From positions 3,677,740 to 3,741,739 of the forward strand of contig NZ_LJJC01000004.1 in NCBI RefSeq assembly GCF_001420715.1: a DNA stretch of 64,000 nucleotides. The letters run 5' to 3'. The translations under genes and the position numbers were made by a program. Position 1 is the stretch's first letter, and the number at the start of each line of letters is the position of its first letter. Below the pieces are notes generated by a model, which was given only the letters and a program-made list of their open reading frames with translations, had not been told where the DNA came from and ran no database searches. The DNA comes from Heyndrickxia shackletonii. Lineage in GTDB: Bacteria; Bacillota; Bacilli; Bacillales; Bacillaceae_C. Below are positions 51,593 through 60,165 of the stretch, one piece after another.

Positions 51593-52080
51593 CTAAAAAC
51601 CTACCGTCTCTGTGATCGTTGACCATTGTATTGCGGGGTTAGATTCATTGGTAGTCATCATTGTTCCAACAAAAATACCATCATTGTTATTTTTATCATT
51701 CAAATAGTGCTTAAGGGTTAATTTGATAATTTTTGAGGTATATAAGCCTAATAATTCATTCTTAGGAATCCAAAATAATTCTCCTTCTTCAGAAGGAGTA
51801 AAGTTAATATGCTCTGTTTCTCCAAAGTAGAAATATTGTTGACGTATTTCTCCGCTATTTTTCTCAAGCAGTATGTATTTAAGCCTAAAGTTCTTAATTT
51901 CTTCTTTTTTAAATCCTGTCTCTTCTTCGATTTCTCTGTAACTTGCTTCCATTGGAGAATTAAGTTCAGTAGATTCCATATGACCTCCAATACCACCCCA
52001 AAATTCAAAATGAAGATTTTACTCTTTTCTTTCTTCATCATTAACATATTGTTTTGATGAATTAAGAATGCAGTTGCCAT
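51593..52080 (-). pseudogene. Nudix hydrolase with a frameshift
   Basis: Two frames join to one Nudix protein. The first begins MATAFLIHQNNMLMMKKEK at 52080; the second continues FWGGIGGHMEST and has the Nudix box with REIEEETGF. The break is in AATTTTGGGG near 52000-52010, where one base seems to be missing from a homopolymer. The box has two extra residues before REIEEETG compared with the G-x5-E-x7 pattern. Either a true pseudogene or a sequencing error; the rest is intact. Confidence 0.7.
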
Positions 52081-52345
52081 TTGTCTTACTTCCAATAATA
52101 ACATCCTCTCTATTATTTCTAATTTTCTAATCATTTTATTAAACAAATCTTCCCGGTAGCTGAAGAAGAAAAAGCCACCGTATTGGCAGCTGAAACTTTA
52201 ATGCCTGCACCCGTTTGAATAAGAAGTATCAAAGTTAGCGGACTTAAACAAAATTTGCACCAAACCACTGTTGTTATATTCTTTATTACCATAAAAATTC
52301 CTTCTTTAGCTAAACTTCTCCTTTACTTATATAAGTCCAAATAAT

Positions 52346-52388
52346 AAATTAGGGTGCAGATCTGTTTGATCAACACCCTAATTTTTTT
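52346..52388 (+). terminator. Terminator without a clear plus-strand gene
   Basis: AAATTAGGGTG/CACCCTAATTT with seven T. The 379-base gap 52081-52459 otherwise holds only a short plus-strand tail reading FPVAEEEKATVLAAETLMP to a stop, perhaps the end of a lost gene that used this terminator. Confidence 0.65.
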
Positions 52389-52459
52389 ATATAGATCTAA
52401 AATACTACATAAAATGACCACAGCGGCGTTATTGATGTGACTAATCCTAAATGGTGAAC

Positions 52460-53209
52460 TTACCCTAACTGGCGTTTAAATTGTTTACTTGCAAAGAAGT
52501 AAGCGATGATCATGATGCCGACGCACCAGGCAAGCGCGATCCAGATACCGTTGCCAACAGACCCATCATACAAGAGAGCACGAATCGTATTCACGATCGA
52601 AGTTACAGGCTGGTTCTCAGCGAACACACGGACAATTTTAGGCATGGATTCGGTGGGAACAAAGGCCGAACTGATAAACGGCAGGAAAATCAGAGGGTAC
52701 GAGTAGGCTGTCGCCCCTTCCATAGACTTCGCTGTCAATCCGGGAATGACCGCCAGCCATGTCAGTGCCAGCGTAAATAGCCCAAGTATCCCAGCTACTG
52801 CAAGCCAATGCAGAATATCAGCGTTGGAACGGAAGCCAATCAAGAGTGCAACCAGGAAAACCACCACAATAGTAAGTGCATTGGAAACAAGTGAAGTCAA
52901 GACGTGAGCCCACAATACCGACGAGCGCTTAATGGGCATGGTAATGAAACGCGCCATCAAACCGCTTTTTATATCCGTAAACAGCCGCAGGGAAGTGTAA
53001 GCAACACCGGATGCGATAGCCATCAGCAAGATTCCCGGCAATAAATAATTGACATAGTTATCTGTCCCTGTCTTTATGGCACCGCCAAACACGAAGACAA
53101 ACAGCAGCATCATCATAATCGGCGTAATCGCCACCGTGATAATCGTATCTGGGCTACGCATGATGTTGCGCATTAATCGACCTAGTAATACACCTGTTTT
53201 GCTTTTCAT
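52460..53209 (-). CDS. ABC-2 type permease, DrrB-like
   Basis: The 249-residue protein has six membrane segments and ABC-2 words such as NYVNYLLPGILLMAIASGVAY and IMRSPDTIITVAITPIMMMLL. It pairs with a DrrA-like ATPase; the ATG follows directly after the ATPase stop. DrrAB systems export drugs or lipids. Codon use is clearly richer in G and C than in the flanking genes, which suggests a separate origin. Part of a PadR-DUF1048-DrrAB cassette. Confidence 0.88.
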   Translation of the reverse strand: MKSKTGVLLGRLMRNIMRSPDTIITVAITPIMMMLLFVFVFGGAIKTGTDNYVNYLLPGILLMAIASGVAYTSLRLFTDIKSGLMARFITMPIKRSSVLWAHVLTSLVSNALTIVVVFLVALLIGFRSNADILHWLAVAGILGLFTLALTWLAVIPGLTAKSMEGATAYSYPLIFLPFISSAFVPTESMPKIVRVFAENQPVTSIVNTIRALLYDGSVGNGIWIALAWCVGIMIIAYFFASKQFKRQLG

Positions 53210-53971
53210 TTACATTTCCTCCTTTTTGCCGATGATCGCTAGGAAAATTTCCTCCAAAGTCGGCTGCTTCTCAATGTATTCCACTTTCGCTGGCGGGAAC
53301 ATCTCTTTGAGTTCGGTAAGGGTACCGGTCGTGATGATTTTTCCGCCATGCAGGATGGCGATGCGGTCCGCCAGTTGTTCGGCTTCCTCCAGGTACTGGG
53401 TTGTCAACAAGATGGTCGTGCCTCCGTTGGCAAGCTCCTTAACGGTATCCCAGACTTCAATCCGCGCTTCGGGGTCAAGCCCTGTCGTCGGTTCGTCGAG
53501 AAAAATGATTGCTGGCGTCCCGATCAGGCTCATGGCGATGTCAAGCCGGCGCTTCATCCCGCCGGAATATTGGTCCGCCCTGCGGTTGGCCGCATCGGTC
53601 AGACTGAATCTTGTAAGCAGATTGTCGGCGACTTGTGCGGGATTAGAAACTCCCCGCAACTTGGCGATCATCATCAGGTTTTCCCTCCCAGTGTGCATTC
53701 CGTCTATAGCTGCGAACTGCCCTGTCAGGCTGATGTTCTGGCGAACCTGATCCGGTTGACGCTGGACGTCAAACCCGCAAATACCTACTTCACCGCCATC
53801 AGGCTTCATAAGTGTAGAGAGGATATTGACCGTTGTCGTCTTGCCCGCTCCATTTGAGCCCAGCAGAGCGAAAATTTCGCCACGCTGCACCTCAAAATTT
53901 ACCCCTTTTAAGACTTCCTTGTCTTTAAAAGATTTTTTTAATCCTTTTACAGAAATCGCTGCATTGCTCAT
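53210..53971 (-). CDS. ABC transporter ATPase, DrrA-like
   Basis: The 253-residue ATPase has Walker A LLGSNGAGKTTTVN, signature YSGGMKRRLDIAMSL and Walker B AIIFLDEPTTGLDPEAR. The short length and RIEVWDTVKELA are typical of daunorubicin-resistance-like exporters. GGAGG precedes the ATG. It is followed without gap by the permease gene. The substrate is unknown; PadR control suggests induction by a small toxic compound. GC-rich codons like its partner. Confidence 0.9.
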   Translation of the reverse strand: MSNAAISVKGLKKSFKDKEVLKGVNFEVQRGEIFALLGSNGAGKTTTVNILSTLMKPDGGEVGICGFDVQRQPDQVRQNISLTGQFAAIDGMHTGRENLMMIAKLRGVSNPAQVADNLLTRFSLTDAANRRADQYSGGMKRRLDIAMSLIGTPAIIFLDEPTTGLDPEARIEVWDTVKELANGGTTILLTTQYLEEAEQLADRIAILHGGKIITTGTLTELKEMFPPAKVEYIEKQPTLEEIFLAIIGKKEEM

Positions 53972-54142
53972 CCTTTTTTCCTCCTTATAATAAGCGCCTT
54001 TCGGAGCTAGAATGCCTATCCTCTTCTACTTAGCATCACTGATAATCTGTACAACTTATTACCGAGTGAAAAATATAAATGAATAACAAAGGTGGCAATT
54101 CATATTAGTAACCAGCTATTCAGTCAGCATTATTTAATCAGT

Positions 54143-54484
54143 TTATTTTTTTCCCAAGCGATTCAAGATACTCTCATTCAAATCTTCACGATACTTGGCA
54201 ACATAGGTTTTAGCGTTTGCCACTAATTCGTCGGCAAAGGATGCTACGTCGTCCCCAGTGATTTCCAGCACTTCTCTGCCTTCCGCTGCACCGGCTTCGA
54301 ATAAATCGATTAATTCATACTGTATTTGCAACATATCCATTCCGTTGCCCGCTGTGAATTTCCACATGTAGTTTTGAATTTTCTTAAATACATACTGGTA
54401 ATCCTCAGGTAAAGCTTCTACCCGTGCCATCATCATCTTGTATTCTTTTTTATCACCAATCATTTTTTTGAACATTTCCATCAT
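54143..54484 (-). CDS. DUF1048 family protein
   Basis: The 113-residue helical protein (KKMIGDKKEYKMMMARVEALPEDYQ, quoted as KMMMARVEALPEDYQ in its core; ITGDDVASFADELVANAKTY) is a DUF1048 member. These small proteins are found beside PadR regulators and DrrAB-like transporters; the role is unknown. AGGAGG precedes the ATG. It is 71 bases from padR and 171 bases before drrA in the same direction. Confidence 0.82.
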   Translation of the reverse strand: MMEMFKKMIGDKKEYKMMMARVEALPEDYQYVFKKIQNYMWKFTAGNGMDMLQIQYELIDLFEAGAAEGREVLEITGDDVASFADELVANAKTYVAKYREDLNESILNRLGKK

Positions 54485-54555
54485 GTTATTTTTCCTCCTA
54501 TTTTATAAAGCTGAATAAGACACTCCAAAAATATCGGACAGAATATCTTATGAAG

Positions 54556-54876
54556 CTAGGTTGACTTTAAGACATTGATTTTCGACGATACAAAATCCCA
54601 TTTTTTCCAAAACAATTCAAGCTCCTTGCGGCCAGCCTCATTAAGTGTGTAAAACTTGCGGGGTGGCCCCATATCCGACGGTTTTTTTTGTATGCTCACC
54701 AGTTTTTTCTTTTCTAATCGCACGAGGATCGTGTAGACCGTCCCCTCCACGACTTCGGTAAACCCAAGTTCGTTCAGGCGGCGGGTAATCTCGTAGCCAT
54801 ATGTTTCATGGCGGCTGATAATTTCCAGTACACAGCCTTCCAGCGAACCCTTCAGCATTTCAGTTAAATTTTCCAT
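54556..54876 (-). CDS. PadR-family transcriptional regulator
   Basis: The protein of 106 residues is a PadR-like winged helix: LKGSLEGCVLEIISRHETYGYEI spans residues about 8-30 (core YGYEITRRLNELGF), then VEGTVYTILVRLEKKKLV as the recognition and wing part, and a short C-terminal dimer helix. ATG 54876 follows GAGGTGATTC. The upstream region has a promoter with a palindrome between -35 and -10, so it probably represses itself and the transporter. A partial duplicate of this promoter lies further upstream. Confidence 0.88.
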   Translation of the reverse strand: MENLTEMLKGSLEGCVLEIISRHETYGYEITRRLNELGFTEVVEGTVYTILVRLEKKKLVSIQKKPSDMGPPRKFYTLNEAGRKELELFWKKWDFVSSKINVLKST

Positions 54877-54995
54877 GTTCAGAATCACCTCTATTCTGTC
54901 TGACTTATATTCAGTATAACTTAGTACCGAGGTAAAAATTTTTACTCGATAGTTTTTGGGGAGTCATGCTATTAAGTATTACTTATTACAAGTGC

Positions 54996-55025
54996 ATTGT
55001 ATCACTCAGTAGTGAGAGATGTCAA
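54996..55025 (-). promoter_or_regulatory. padR proximal promoter with palindromic operator
   Basis: TTGACA (55025-55020), 18-base spacer and TACAAT (55001-54996) on the minus strand. The spacer contains CTCA-GTAG-TGAG, an inverted repeat well placed for repression by PadR. Confidence 0.65.
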
Positions 55026-55184
55026 CTATTTTTCTTAAAAATAGTTTAATACCTATATTTACGGCTATTTTTCCATGTTCAGAGCCACCTCTATTTTGCA
55101 TGACTTATATTCAGTATAACTTAGTACCGAGGTAAATTTTTACTTAATAGCTTGAAGCTATTAAGTATTGCTTATTACAAGTAT

Positions 55185-55213
55185 ATCGTAACACCGAGTA
55201 GCGAGGGTGTCAA
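55185..55213 (-). promoter_or_regulatory. padR distal (duplicated) promoter
   Basis: TTGACA (55213-55208), 17-base spacer and TACGAT (55190-55185) on the minus strand. The spacer has the diverged palindrome ACACCGAGTAGCGAGGGTGT. Confidence 0.5.
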
Positions 55214-55370
55214 CTATTTTTCTAAAAAAAATTTTCGATACCAATATTAGCTGCTATGCAATACCTTCATAAATGGATACGCTAAGGTTTGGAAAAGTAT
55301 TCATATGGAGGCTTTTGAATCATGGAGTTTCAATGACATGACGGGTATTGTGATGGCGGAAACCCATTAG

Positions 55371-55396
55371 ACTGCATGTGTATCCGTGCAGTTTTT
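55371..55396 (+). terminator. Terminator of a lost plus-strand gene
   Basis: ACTGCA/TGCAGT stem with a 10-base loop followed by TTTTT. It follows an open stretch ending ...MTGIVMAETH and a stop, which has no start codon. Confidence 0.5.
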
Positions 55397-55563
55397 CGAT
55401 ATACAATCCGTCAAACCCAAAAAATAGGTATTAGACTAATGCGAAAAACGAAACAGCAGCAGCCATGGACGATAAAAATAAAATCCTAGACTGCTCCTAT
55501 TTTATTGAACAAAATTCTCACCTGAAACGTAATATTCAAAGTGATTAAGTTTTTTATCGCATT

Positions 55564-56076
55564 CTAATTCAGGGAGACAAGATAGTTGGCAAGTTGATCG
55601 AAAGTACCCTCAAGATCTTGTTGAAGCTTTGGAGCCATACGTTTGTAGTTTTCTTGTTCCTCAGCGGAAGCGTTCACAGGGAAACCCTTCAATTTTAAAA
55701 CAGTTTTACCTTCGTCATCTTCTAGCGTTATGATATTCATAATTTCAAGAGGCCAGCTCAAGCTAAAAGGAGCTCGGACCGTATTGCCTTGCTCATCAGA
55801 AAAGGATCGGATATAAGTCACTTTATCAGGTTCAACAACCTCTTGGTATGCAAATTTTCCCCACATAACCTCTTTTCCGTCAAGAGACGTTTGAATACCT
55901 AAAAACTCGCCACCTGATCGAGCGTCCATTTTAACGACTTCGAGGGTGAACCTCTTTGGTCCCCACCATTTCGCGAAATGCTCGGGCTCTGTCCATACTT
56001 TAAATAAGAGTTCGCGAGGGGCATCGAATACGCGCGTAATTGCAATTTCGAAAGTTTGATTCAGATTATTATCCAT
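55564..56076 (-). CDS. SRPBCC/AHSA1 domain protein
   Basis: The 170-residue protein has the AHSA1 (activator of Hsp90 homologue-like) fold: FEIAITRVFDAPRELLFKVW at the start, then EPEHFAKWWGPKRFTLEV, and a long C-terminal helix. Such proteins bind hydrophobic ligands. ATG with AAAGGAGG. It lies 81 bases after the sigma factor on the same strand; ECF sigma factors with SnoaL-like tails are often beside SRPBCC proteins. Confidence 0.88.
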   Translation of the reverse strand: MDNNLNQTFEIAITRVFDAPRELLFKVWTEPEHFAKWWGPKRFTLEVVKMDARSGGEFLGIQTSLDGKEVMWGKFAYQEVVEPDKVTYIRSFSDEQGNTVRAPFSLSWPLEIMNIITLEDDEGKTVLKLKGFPVNASAEEQENYKRMAPKLQQDLEGTFDQLANYLVSLN

Positions 56077-56157
56077 GAAAATCCTCCTTTTACAATGATC
56101 TCAATCGATTATTGTTTTTTTATTCTCATTTATTTAGACGAAATTCGATTGCAAAAT

Positions 56158-57111
56158 TCATCGGTCTAATTGTTCAGGTAGCCCAAATCTGGAAAATAAT
56201 TTTGCGTTAATGAAATTTTGGATGTGGAAGATCTTCTTGTCTTTCATGACAATGACGTGAATGCCCCAGGGGACCAAGCAGGATTTGTCGTTGCTCGGAA
56301 TATATTGAGCGAGAGCGGGATAACCGCCATTCACCGTAGTTGGCAAAAAACGCGATCCTTCGCAATGCCAGCGCATAAGCGTGAAAAACTGGAACAAATT
56401 GTCCTTGCCGCACACCCACATTGGGAAAGGTGGCATAGACATATGGCCTTCTTCATGAAACAAGGCGACCAGTGCATGGATATCAAATTGTTCAAACGCT
56501 TCCACATACCGTGAGAGCAATTCTTGATCAGGCTCGAGATCCATCAAGCTATATTCTTCAGAACGATGTTTCGAACGATCCATCGTCTCTCTAGCCCTTT
56601 GCAAGGCGCTGTTAACGGCTGCCGGCGACATTCTTAACGTTTCTGCAATCTGCTTAGAGGACCATTCGAATACGTCTTTCAAAAGGAGAACAGCACGTTG
56701 ACGTGGAGGCAAGGTTTGCAAGAGTGTTATAAAACATAGTTGAAGCGTTTCTTTGCGAATGAGGATATCTTCCGGATTTTCCGAAACGGCGGGAGCTGGC
56801 CATACCCAGGATGAGTCAGGTAACGTTTCGCTGGGTGCGATAATAGATGTAGCGGCATCGGAAAAGTCAACGGGACGAGTGCGGCGTTTCGCTTGTCTTA
56901 GCTTGTCCAGGCATAAGTTTGATGCAATGCGATAAACCCACGTTTTGTAAGAGGACTCCTGCCTGAATGAGTTCCAATTTTCCCAGACACGAATAAAGGT
57001 TTCTTGAACGGCATCGTCTGCGTCATCGATCGATCCTAACATTCTATAACAGAACGATGTTAACTCCGGCTTTAAGCCTTCAAATAACTGAAGTCCTAAT
57101 GTATGACCCAT
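56158..57111 (-). CDS. ECF sigma factor with SnoaL-like C-terminal domain
   Basis: The 317-residue protein has sigma region 2 (CYRMLGSIDDADDAVQETFIR, spread over residues 22-42; SSYKTWVYRIASNLCLDKLR) and region 4 (LPPRQRAVLLLKDVFEWSSKQIAE, around residue 135-158), then a SnoaL-like domain (YVEAFEQFDIHALVALFHEE and onward). Such ECF groups lack a classical anti-sigma factor and are controlled through this tail. The ATG follows directly the TAA of the truncated gene upstream, inside which GGAGG serves as its site. GC-rich codons. Confidence 0.87.
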   Translation of the reverse strand: MGHTLGLQLFEGLKPELTSFCYRMLGSIDDADDAVQETFIRVWENWNSFRQESSYKTWVYRIASNLCLDKLRQAKRRTRPVDFSDAATSIIAPSETLPDSSWVWPAPAVSENPEDILIRKETLQLCFITLLQTLPPRQRAVLLLKDVFEWSSKQIAETLRMSPAAVNSALQRARETMDRSKHRSEEYSLMDLEPDQELLSRYVEAFEQFDIHALVALFHEEGHMSMPPFPMWVCGKDNLFQFFTLMRWHCEGSRFLPTTVNGGYPALAQYIPSNDKSCLVPWGIHVIVMKDKKIFHIQNFINAKLFSRFGLPEQLDR

Positions 57112-57285
57112 TTATTTTGGCCTCCAAATGTAAAAATAATAGATAATGAGAAGAGACTCCACCATTTCTGAAAATACTTCTACAATGGCAATTAAACTCC
57201 CGATAGCCACCCATGAATCGCTAAAAAACAGCTCTTCACCACAAAGAATGAAAATGTATTGAATCCGTCCATACTTGTTCCTAAG
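57112..57285 (-). pseudogene. C-terminal remnant of a membrane protein cut by the IS110 element
   Basis: The frame running into the sigma factor (TAA next to ATG) reads RIQYIFILCGEELFFSDSW, then VAIGSLIAIVEVFSEMVES and ends in YYFYIWRPK. The pattern SDSWVAIGSLIAIVE recalls emopamil-binding (EXPERA) proteins, but this is only a visual match. The upstream part of the frame is IS110 leader DNA, so the gene lost its start when the element came in. The boundary is approximate. Confidence 0.45.
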
Positions 57286-57289
57286 GCTG

Positions 57290-57463
57290 GAGAGGAAGGT
57301 CGATGAACTATGGTGCCTTAGAGCCCATCCGATAGTCTGACTCCAACGACCACGGTGCACCACAAACTGTCGCTCCCTTACGGGAAGCACTCATGGTAGA
57401 TTAATCCTTATTCTGATTGTTGCACCAGCCTCCAATTTACAAGCCTAGAAAGGATGAATTTCA
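57290..57463 (+). ncRNA. Candidate bridge RNA of the IS110 element
   Basis: The leader has the length seen in the IS110 (IS621-type) group, where the left end encodes a bridge RNA that pairs with target and donor DNA. It can fold: GCTCCC/GGGAAGC (57372-57388) is a hairpin, and CGAC...GTCG with CACGGTGCACC suggests another loop. No function has been shown for this copy. Confidence 0.45.
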
Positions 57464-58681
57464 ATGGATGTAATCATTGAAAGAGCATGTGGTATGGATG
57501 TTCATAAGGACAATATCACTGCGTGTATTATGACACCTGACGGAAAGGAGATACAAACTTTTTCTACTAAAACAGTTTTTCTACTTAAGTTAATCGATTG
57601 GATCAAGGAACATCGCTGTACTCATGTCGCAATGGAGAGCACAAGTGTTTATTGGAAACCTATTGTCAACCTGCTAGAATCAGAAGGAATTGAGTTTTTA
57701 GTCGTAAACGCTCAACACATGAAGGCACTCCCTGGTCGTAAGACCGACGTTAAAGATGCTGAATGGATTGCACAACTTCTTCGTCATGGTTTACTAAAGG
57801 CGAGTTACATTCCGAATCGGATTCAAAGAGAACTGCGAGAGCTTGTACGTTATCGCCGTAGTATTATTGAAGAACGTGCTAGACAACACAATCGGATTCA
57901 AAAGGTTTTAGAAGGAGCCAACATTAAACTTGGTTCTGTTGTATCTGATATTATGGGGGTTTCATCCAAGGATATGCTTCGAGCTATAGCGAATGGCGAG
58001 GATGATCCTGAAAAACTAGCAGGCTTCGCTCGTCGTACAATGAAAAAGAAAAAAGAAGAACTTGAACTCGCACTTCAGGGCTATGTAAACTCACATCAAC
58101 GTTTAATGCTTAAAACAATTTTAGGTCATATCGATTTTCTAACCGAGCAAATTGAAATATTAGACCAAGAGATTGCCCAACGCGTTGACTCATATGAAGA
58201 AGATATTGAAAGACTGGATTCGATTCCTGGAATCGCAAGAAGAATGGCTGAACAAATTCTAGCTGAAATCGGTACTGATGTTAAAAAACAATTTCCTACT
58301 GCGGCTCATCTTTGTTCGTGGGCAGCTCTCGTACCTGGACATAACGAAAGTGCCGGAAAAAGAAAATCGACTAGATCCAAAAAAGGAAATAAGTATTTAA
58401 GATCAGCCTTAACTGAAGCAGCTCAATCAGTCAGGGGTTCAAAAAACTACCTTGGTGCATTGTATCGACGAACAGCTGGGCGAAAAGGCAACAAAAGAGC
58501 AGCTATTGTGGTTGCCCATGCAATTTTACGGATTGCATATTACTTGTTAACTAGAAAAGAAATGTATGTTGACTTAGGTGAAGACTACTTTGATAAACAA
58601 AGACAGGTATCTATTGTACGCCATTCGGTTCGAAGGCTAGAAAACTTAGGTTACATTGTAACAATAACAGAAGCTTCCTAA
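57464..58681 (+). CDS. IS110-family transposase (DEDD)
   Basis: The 405-residue protein has the N-terminal RuvC-like DEDD domain (GMDVHKDNI with the first Asp; AMESTSVYWKP; GRKTDVKDAEWIAQLLRHG with the last two Asp) and the C-terminal Transposase_20 domain (DSIPGIARRMAEQILAEIG, then SWAALVPGHNESAGKRKS). The Ser in the latter motif is catalytic in this family. ATG after AGAAAGGATG. Full length with no stops. Confidence 0.93.
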   Translation: MDVIIERACGMDVHKDNITACIMTPDGKEIQTFSTKTVFLLKLIDWIKEHRCTHVAMESTSVYWKPIVNLLESEGIEFLVVNAQHMKALPGRKTDVKDAEWIAQLLRHGLLKASYIPNRIQRELRELVRYRRSIIEERARQHNRIQKVLEGANIKLGSVVSDIMGVSSKDMLRAIANGEDDPEKLAGFARRTMKKKKEELELALQGYVNSHQRLMLKTILGHIDFLTEQIEILDQEIAQRVDSYEEDIERLDSIPGIARRMAEQILAEIGTDVKKQFPTAAHLCSWAALVPGHNESAGKRKSTRSKKGNKYLRSALTEAAQSVRGSKNYLGALYRRTAGRKGNKRAAIVVAHAILRIAYYLLTRKEMYVDLGEDYFDKQRQVSIVRHSVRRLENLGYIVTITEAS

Positions 58682-58714
58682 TCCATTGTTTAAGCACAAA
58701 TACACCATTGATCA

Positions 58715-58754
58715 GACGCTCCTCCCCTTTTAAAAAAGATGAATGAGCTGCGTC
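58715..58754. other. Hairpin right of the IS110 element
   Basis: GACGC/GCGTC arms with AGC/GCT in the inner part and a T/A-rich loop. It could be part of the IS right end or an unrelated terminator. No gene is seen from 58682 to 58910. Confidence 0.35.
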
Positions 58755-58910
58755 TATTTAAGTATTGCCATTTTCCGGGTACCACAGAAGTTAATTTTCA
58801 TGGTAGTTCAGTAAAGTAACAGTAATTCTATTTTACCTCATTTATCTAAATAGCAACAATTTTCACGAAAACAGAGTTCTTTTAAACTACATGAACCAAC
58901 TTGATTAAAT

Positions 58911-59159
58911 TTATGAGAGTGTGGTTGTACTTACTAAAAAATACCTCTTATCAAAACCGCCACGTTCAATGAATTTCTTACGTCTTACATTCTCAATATC
59001 TTCAAAAGATTTATTATGCATTTTTGCCAAGGAATGAATTATCTCCAAGATATCTGCGAGTTCTTCTATAGATTCACGGTCACTCTTTGATACTAAATAT
59101 TCTTTGATTTCTTCCGTTAGTTTATTTCTTAATTCAAGTGAATATAATGAAGAGAGAGT
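58911..59159 (-). pseudogene. N-truncated nucleoside triphosphate pyrophosphohydrolase (MazG/phosphoribosyl-ATP type)
   Basis: The minus strand reads LRNKLTEEIKEYL, then IEELADILEIIHSLAKMH and KKFIERGGFDKRYFLV to a TAA. The metal-binding E-x-x-E...E-x-x-D pattern and ERGGF tail are those of small bacillar phosphoribosyl-ATP pyrophosphohydrolase-like proteins. The first 40 or so residues (normally with NKLVRDKIPEII) are missing and a stop precedes the frame, so this is a remnant. It abuts the SdpI gene. Confidence 0.65.
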
Positions 59160-59165
59160 TTATAA

Positions 59166-59516
59166 TTAAGATATGTTCTCTAGTTGTTTTAGTCTCTTTT
59201 CCACAGTTAGTATCAAAATGATTGATGCTAATATCATCAGGCAAATGATTATAAGAAGAGCATACTCAACTTTTGTAATAATAAAACTTATAATAATCCC
59301 CAAAAACATTATTGAAATACCATATTTAATTAATAGCTTGGCACTGTATTTATTTCCTTCTTGCCAAAGAGTCATGTTTTTCATGGACCGTTTAGTTCGA
59401 TAGCCATATAGTCCATTAATATCCTTTGGGGGCTTATAAAGTAAGATTAATCCACAAATGATAAAGATCATGCCAATCAGAATACTCATTCCAACATTAA
59501 TTAATATTGTATCCAT
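59166..59516 (-). CDS. SdpI-family membrane protein
   Basis: The 116-residue protein has three membrane helices and the SdpI signature LYKPPKDINGLYGYRTKRSMKN, quoted here by its core INGLYGYRTKRSMKN, near residue 35, then LWQEGNKYSAKLL. SdpI of B. subtilis is the immunity protein against the SdpC toxin; relatives are widespread and often of unknown use. ATG with AAGGGGGGTG upstream. No sdpC-like gene is nearby. Confidence 0.87.
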   Translation of the reverse strand: MDTILINVGMSILIGMIFIICGLILLYKPPKDINGLYGYRTKRSMKNMTLWQEGNKYSAKLLIKYGISIMFLGIIISFIITKVEYALLIIICLMILASIILILTVEKRLKQLENIS

Positions 59517-59815
59517 ATAGACACCCCCCTTGCGATTACCATCTAATTACATTATATCATATTTATGGAACAATCTTTAATCTGTATATTTTCAAGCAAA
59601 ATGATTTTCCCAATATTTAATTCTAATAAAATAGAAGATAGTAATTTTGCTTGTGAAGAAATGTACTAAAACTCCAATGAAAATAGATAAAGTAAAAAAC
59701 CCAAAAAATAGCATAACAAAATTGACCCCAGTAATAGCTAAAAAAAACCTGAGCCCCGTAAGTGATCATTATGAAATCACTTTTATATTCATATGCCTAG
59801 TAAGAGGATTTATTA

Positions 59816-59923
59816 TTACGAGAGTTTGCTTTTACTATCTGAGGATTGACTAATATGCTGTCCACATCCGGATAAAATTAACCCTATTGCAAAACAGCCC
59901 TCAATTATTGCATACTTTAACAT
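59816..59923 (-). pseudogene. Short lipoprotein-like fragment
   Basis: A 35-codon frame, MLKYAIIEGCFAIGLILSGC followed by GQHISQ and a stop, has a lipobox-like LSGC. There is no good ribosome site and no body. The surrounding 59517-60165 region is otherwise decayed DNA with a hydrophobic frame lacking a start near 59580-59750; I see no intact gene. Confidence 0.3.
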
Positions 59924-60165
59924 TTGATAACCCCGGTTATAATTTAATAACGTTTAAATGAACAATCGAGCACCTACACTTTCCTAACCCCTTTTCCCAT
60001 CACCAGCTTTTGCAACAGATTGCTTTTTTCCAATACAGTCTAAAAATTTCTATTTCATTGATGATGGCTGTAATATTGGGATTTTGAAGTGTTATTGATG
60101 CTTTTACCAGCTCGTAATCTACATATATACGCTTATATATTTTTACCATTTTATATAACTTGACT

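Larger units (their letters stand above)
54869..55223. repeat. Duplicated padR promoter and start region
   Basis: 54869-55035 and 55069-55223 are divergent direct copies. The distal copy keeps the RBS and start (minus strand GAGGTGGCTCTGAACATG) but reads ATG GAA AAA TAG, so only three codons remain. The 33 bases between them are AT-rich. The rest of the 687-base gap 54877-55563 holds a terminator and a 40-codon open stretch without a start near 55250-55370, likely a gene remnant. Confidence 0.8.
57290..58700 (+). mobile_element. IS110-family insertion sequence
   Basis: One transposase gene with about 175 bases of leader before it and a short right end. IS110 elements have no long terminal inverted repeats and make no clear target duplication, so I could not fix the ends. 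The left end is set where the disrupted membrane gene stops making sense, the right end soon after the stop codon. It seems intact. Confidence 0.7.

Noticed and set aside
52151-52222. Small plus-strand protein ending ...LAAETLMPAPV
   Set aside because: Stop codon just upstream and no start codon; treated as a possible gene tail only.
57112-57390. Complete 92-aa membrane protein gene next to the sigma factor
   Set aside because: Its upstream half lies in the IS110 leader, so only the distal part can be native coding sequence.
59647-59853. Plus-strand 68-codon ORF
   Set aside because: No ribosome site, unlikely composition and no family resemblance; it lies in decayed DNA.
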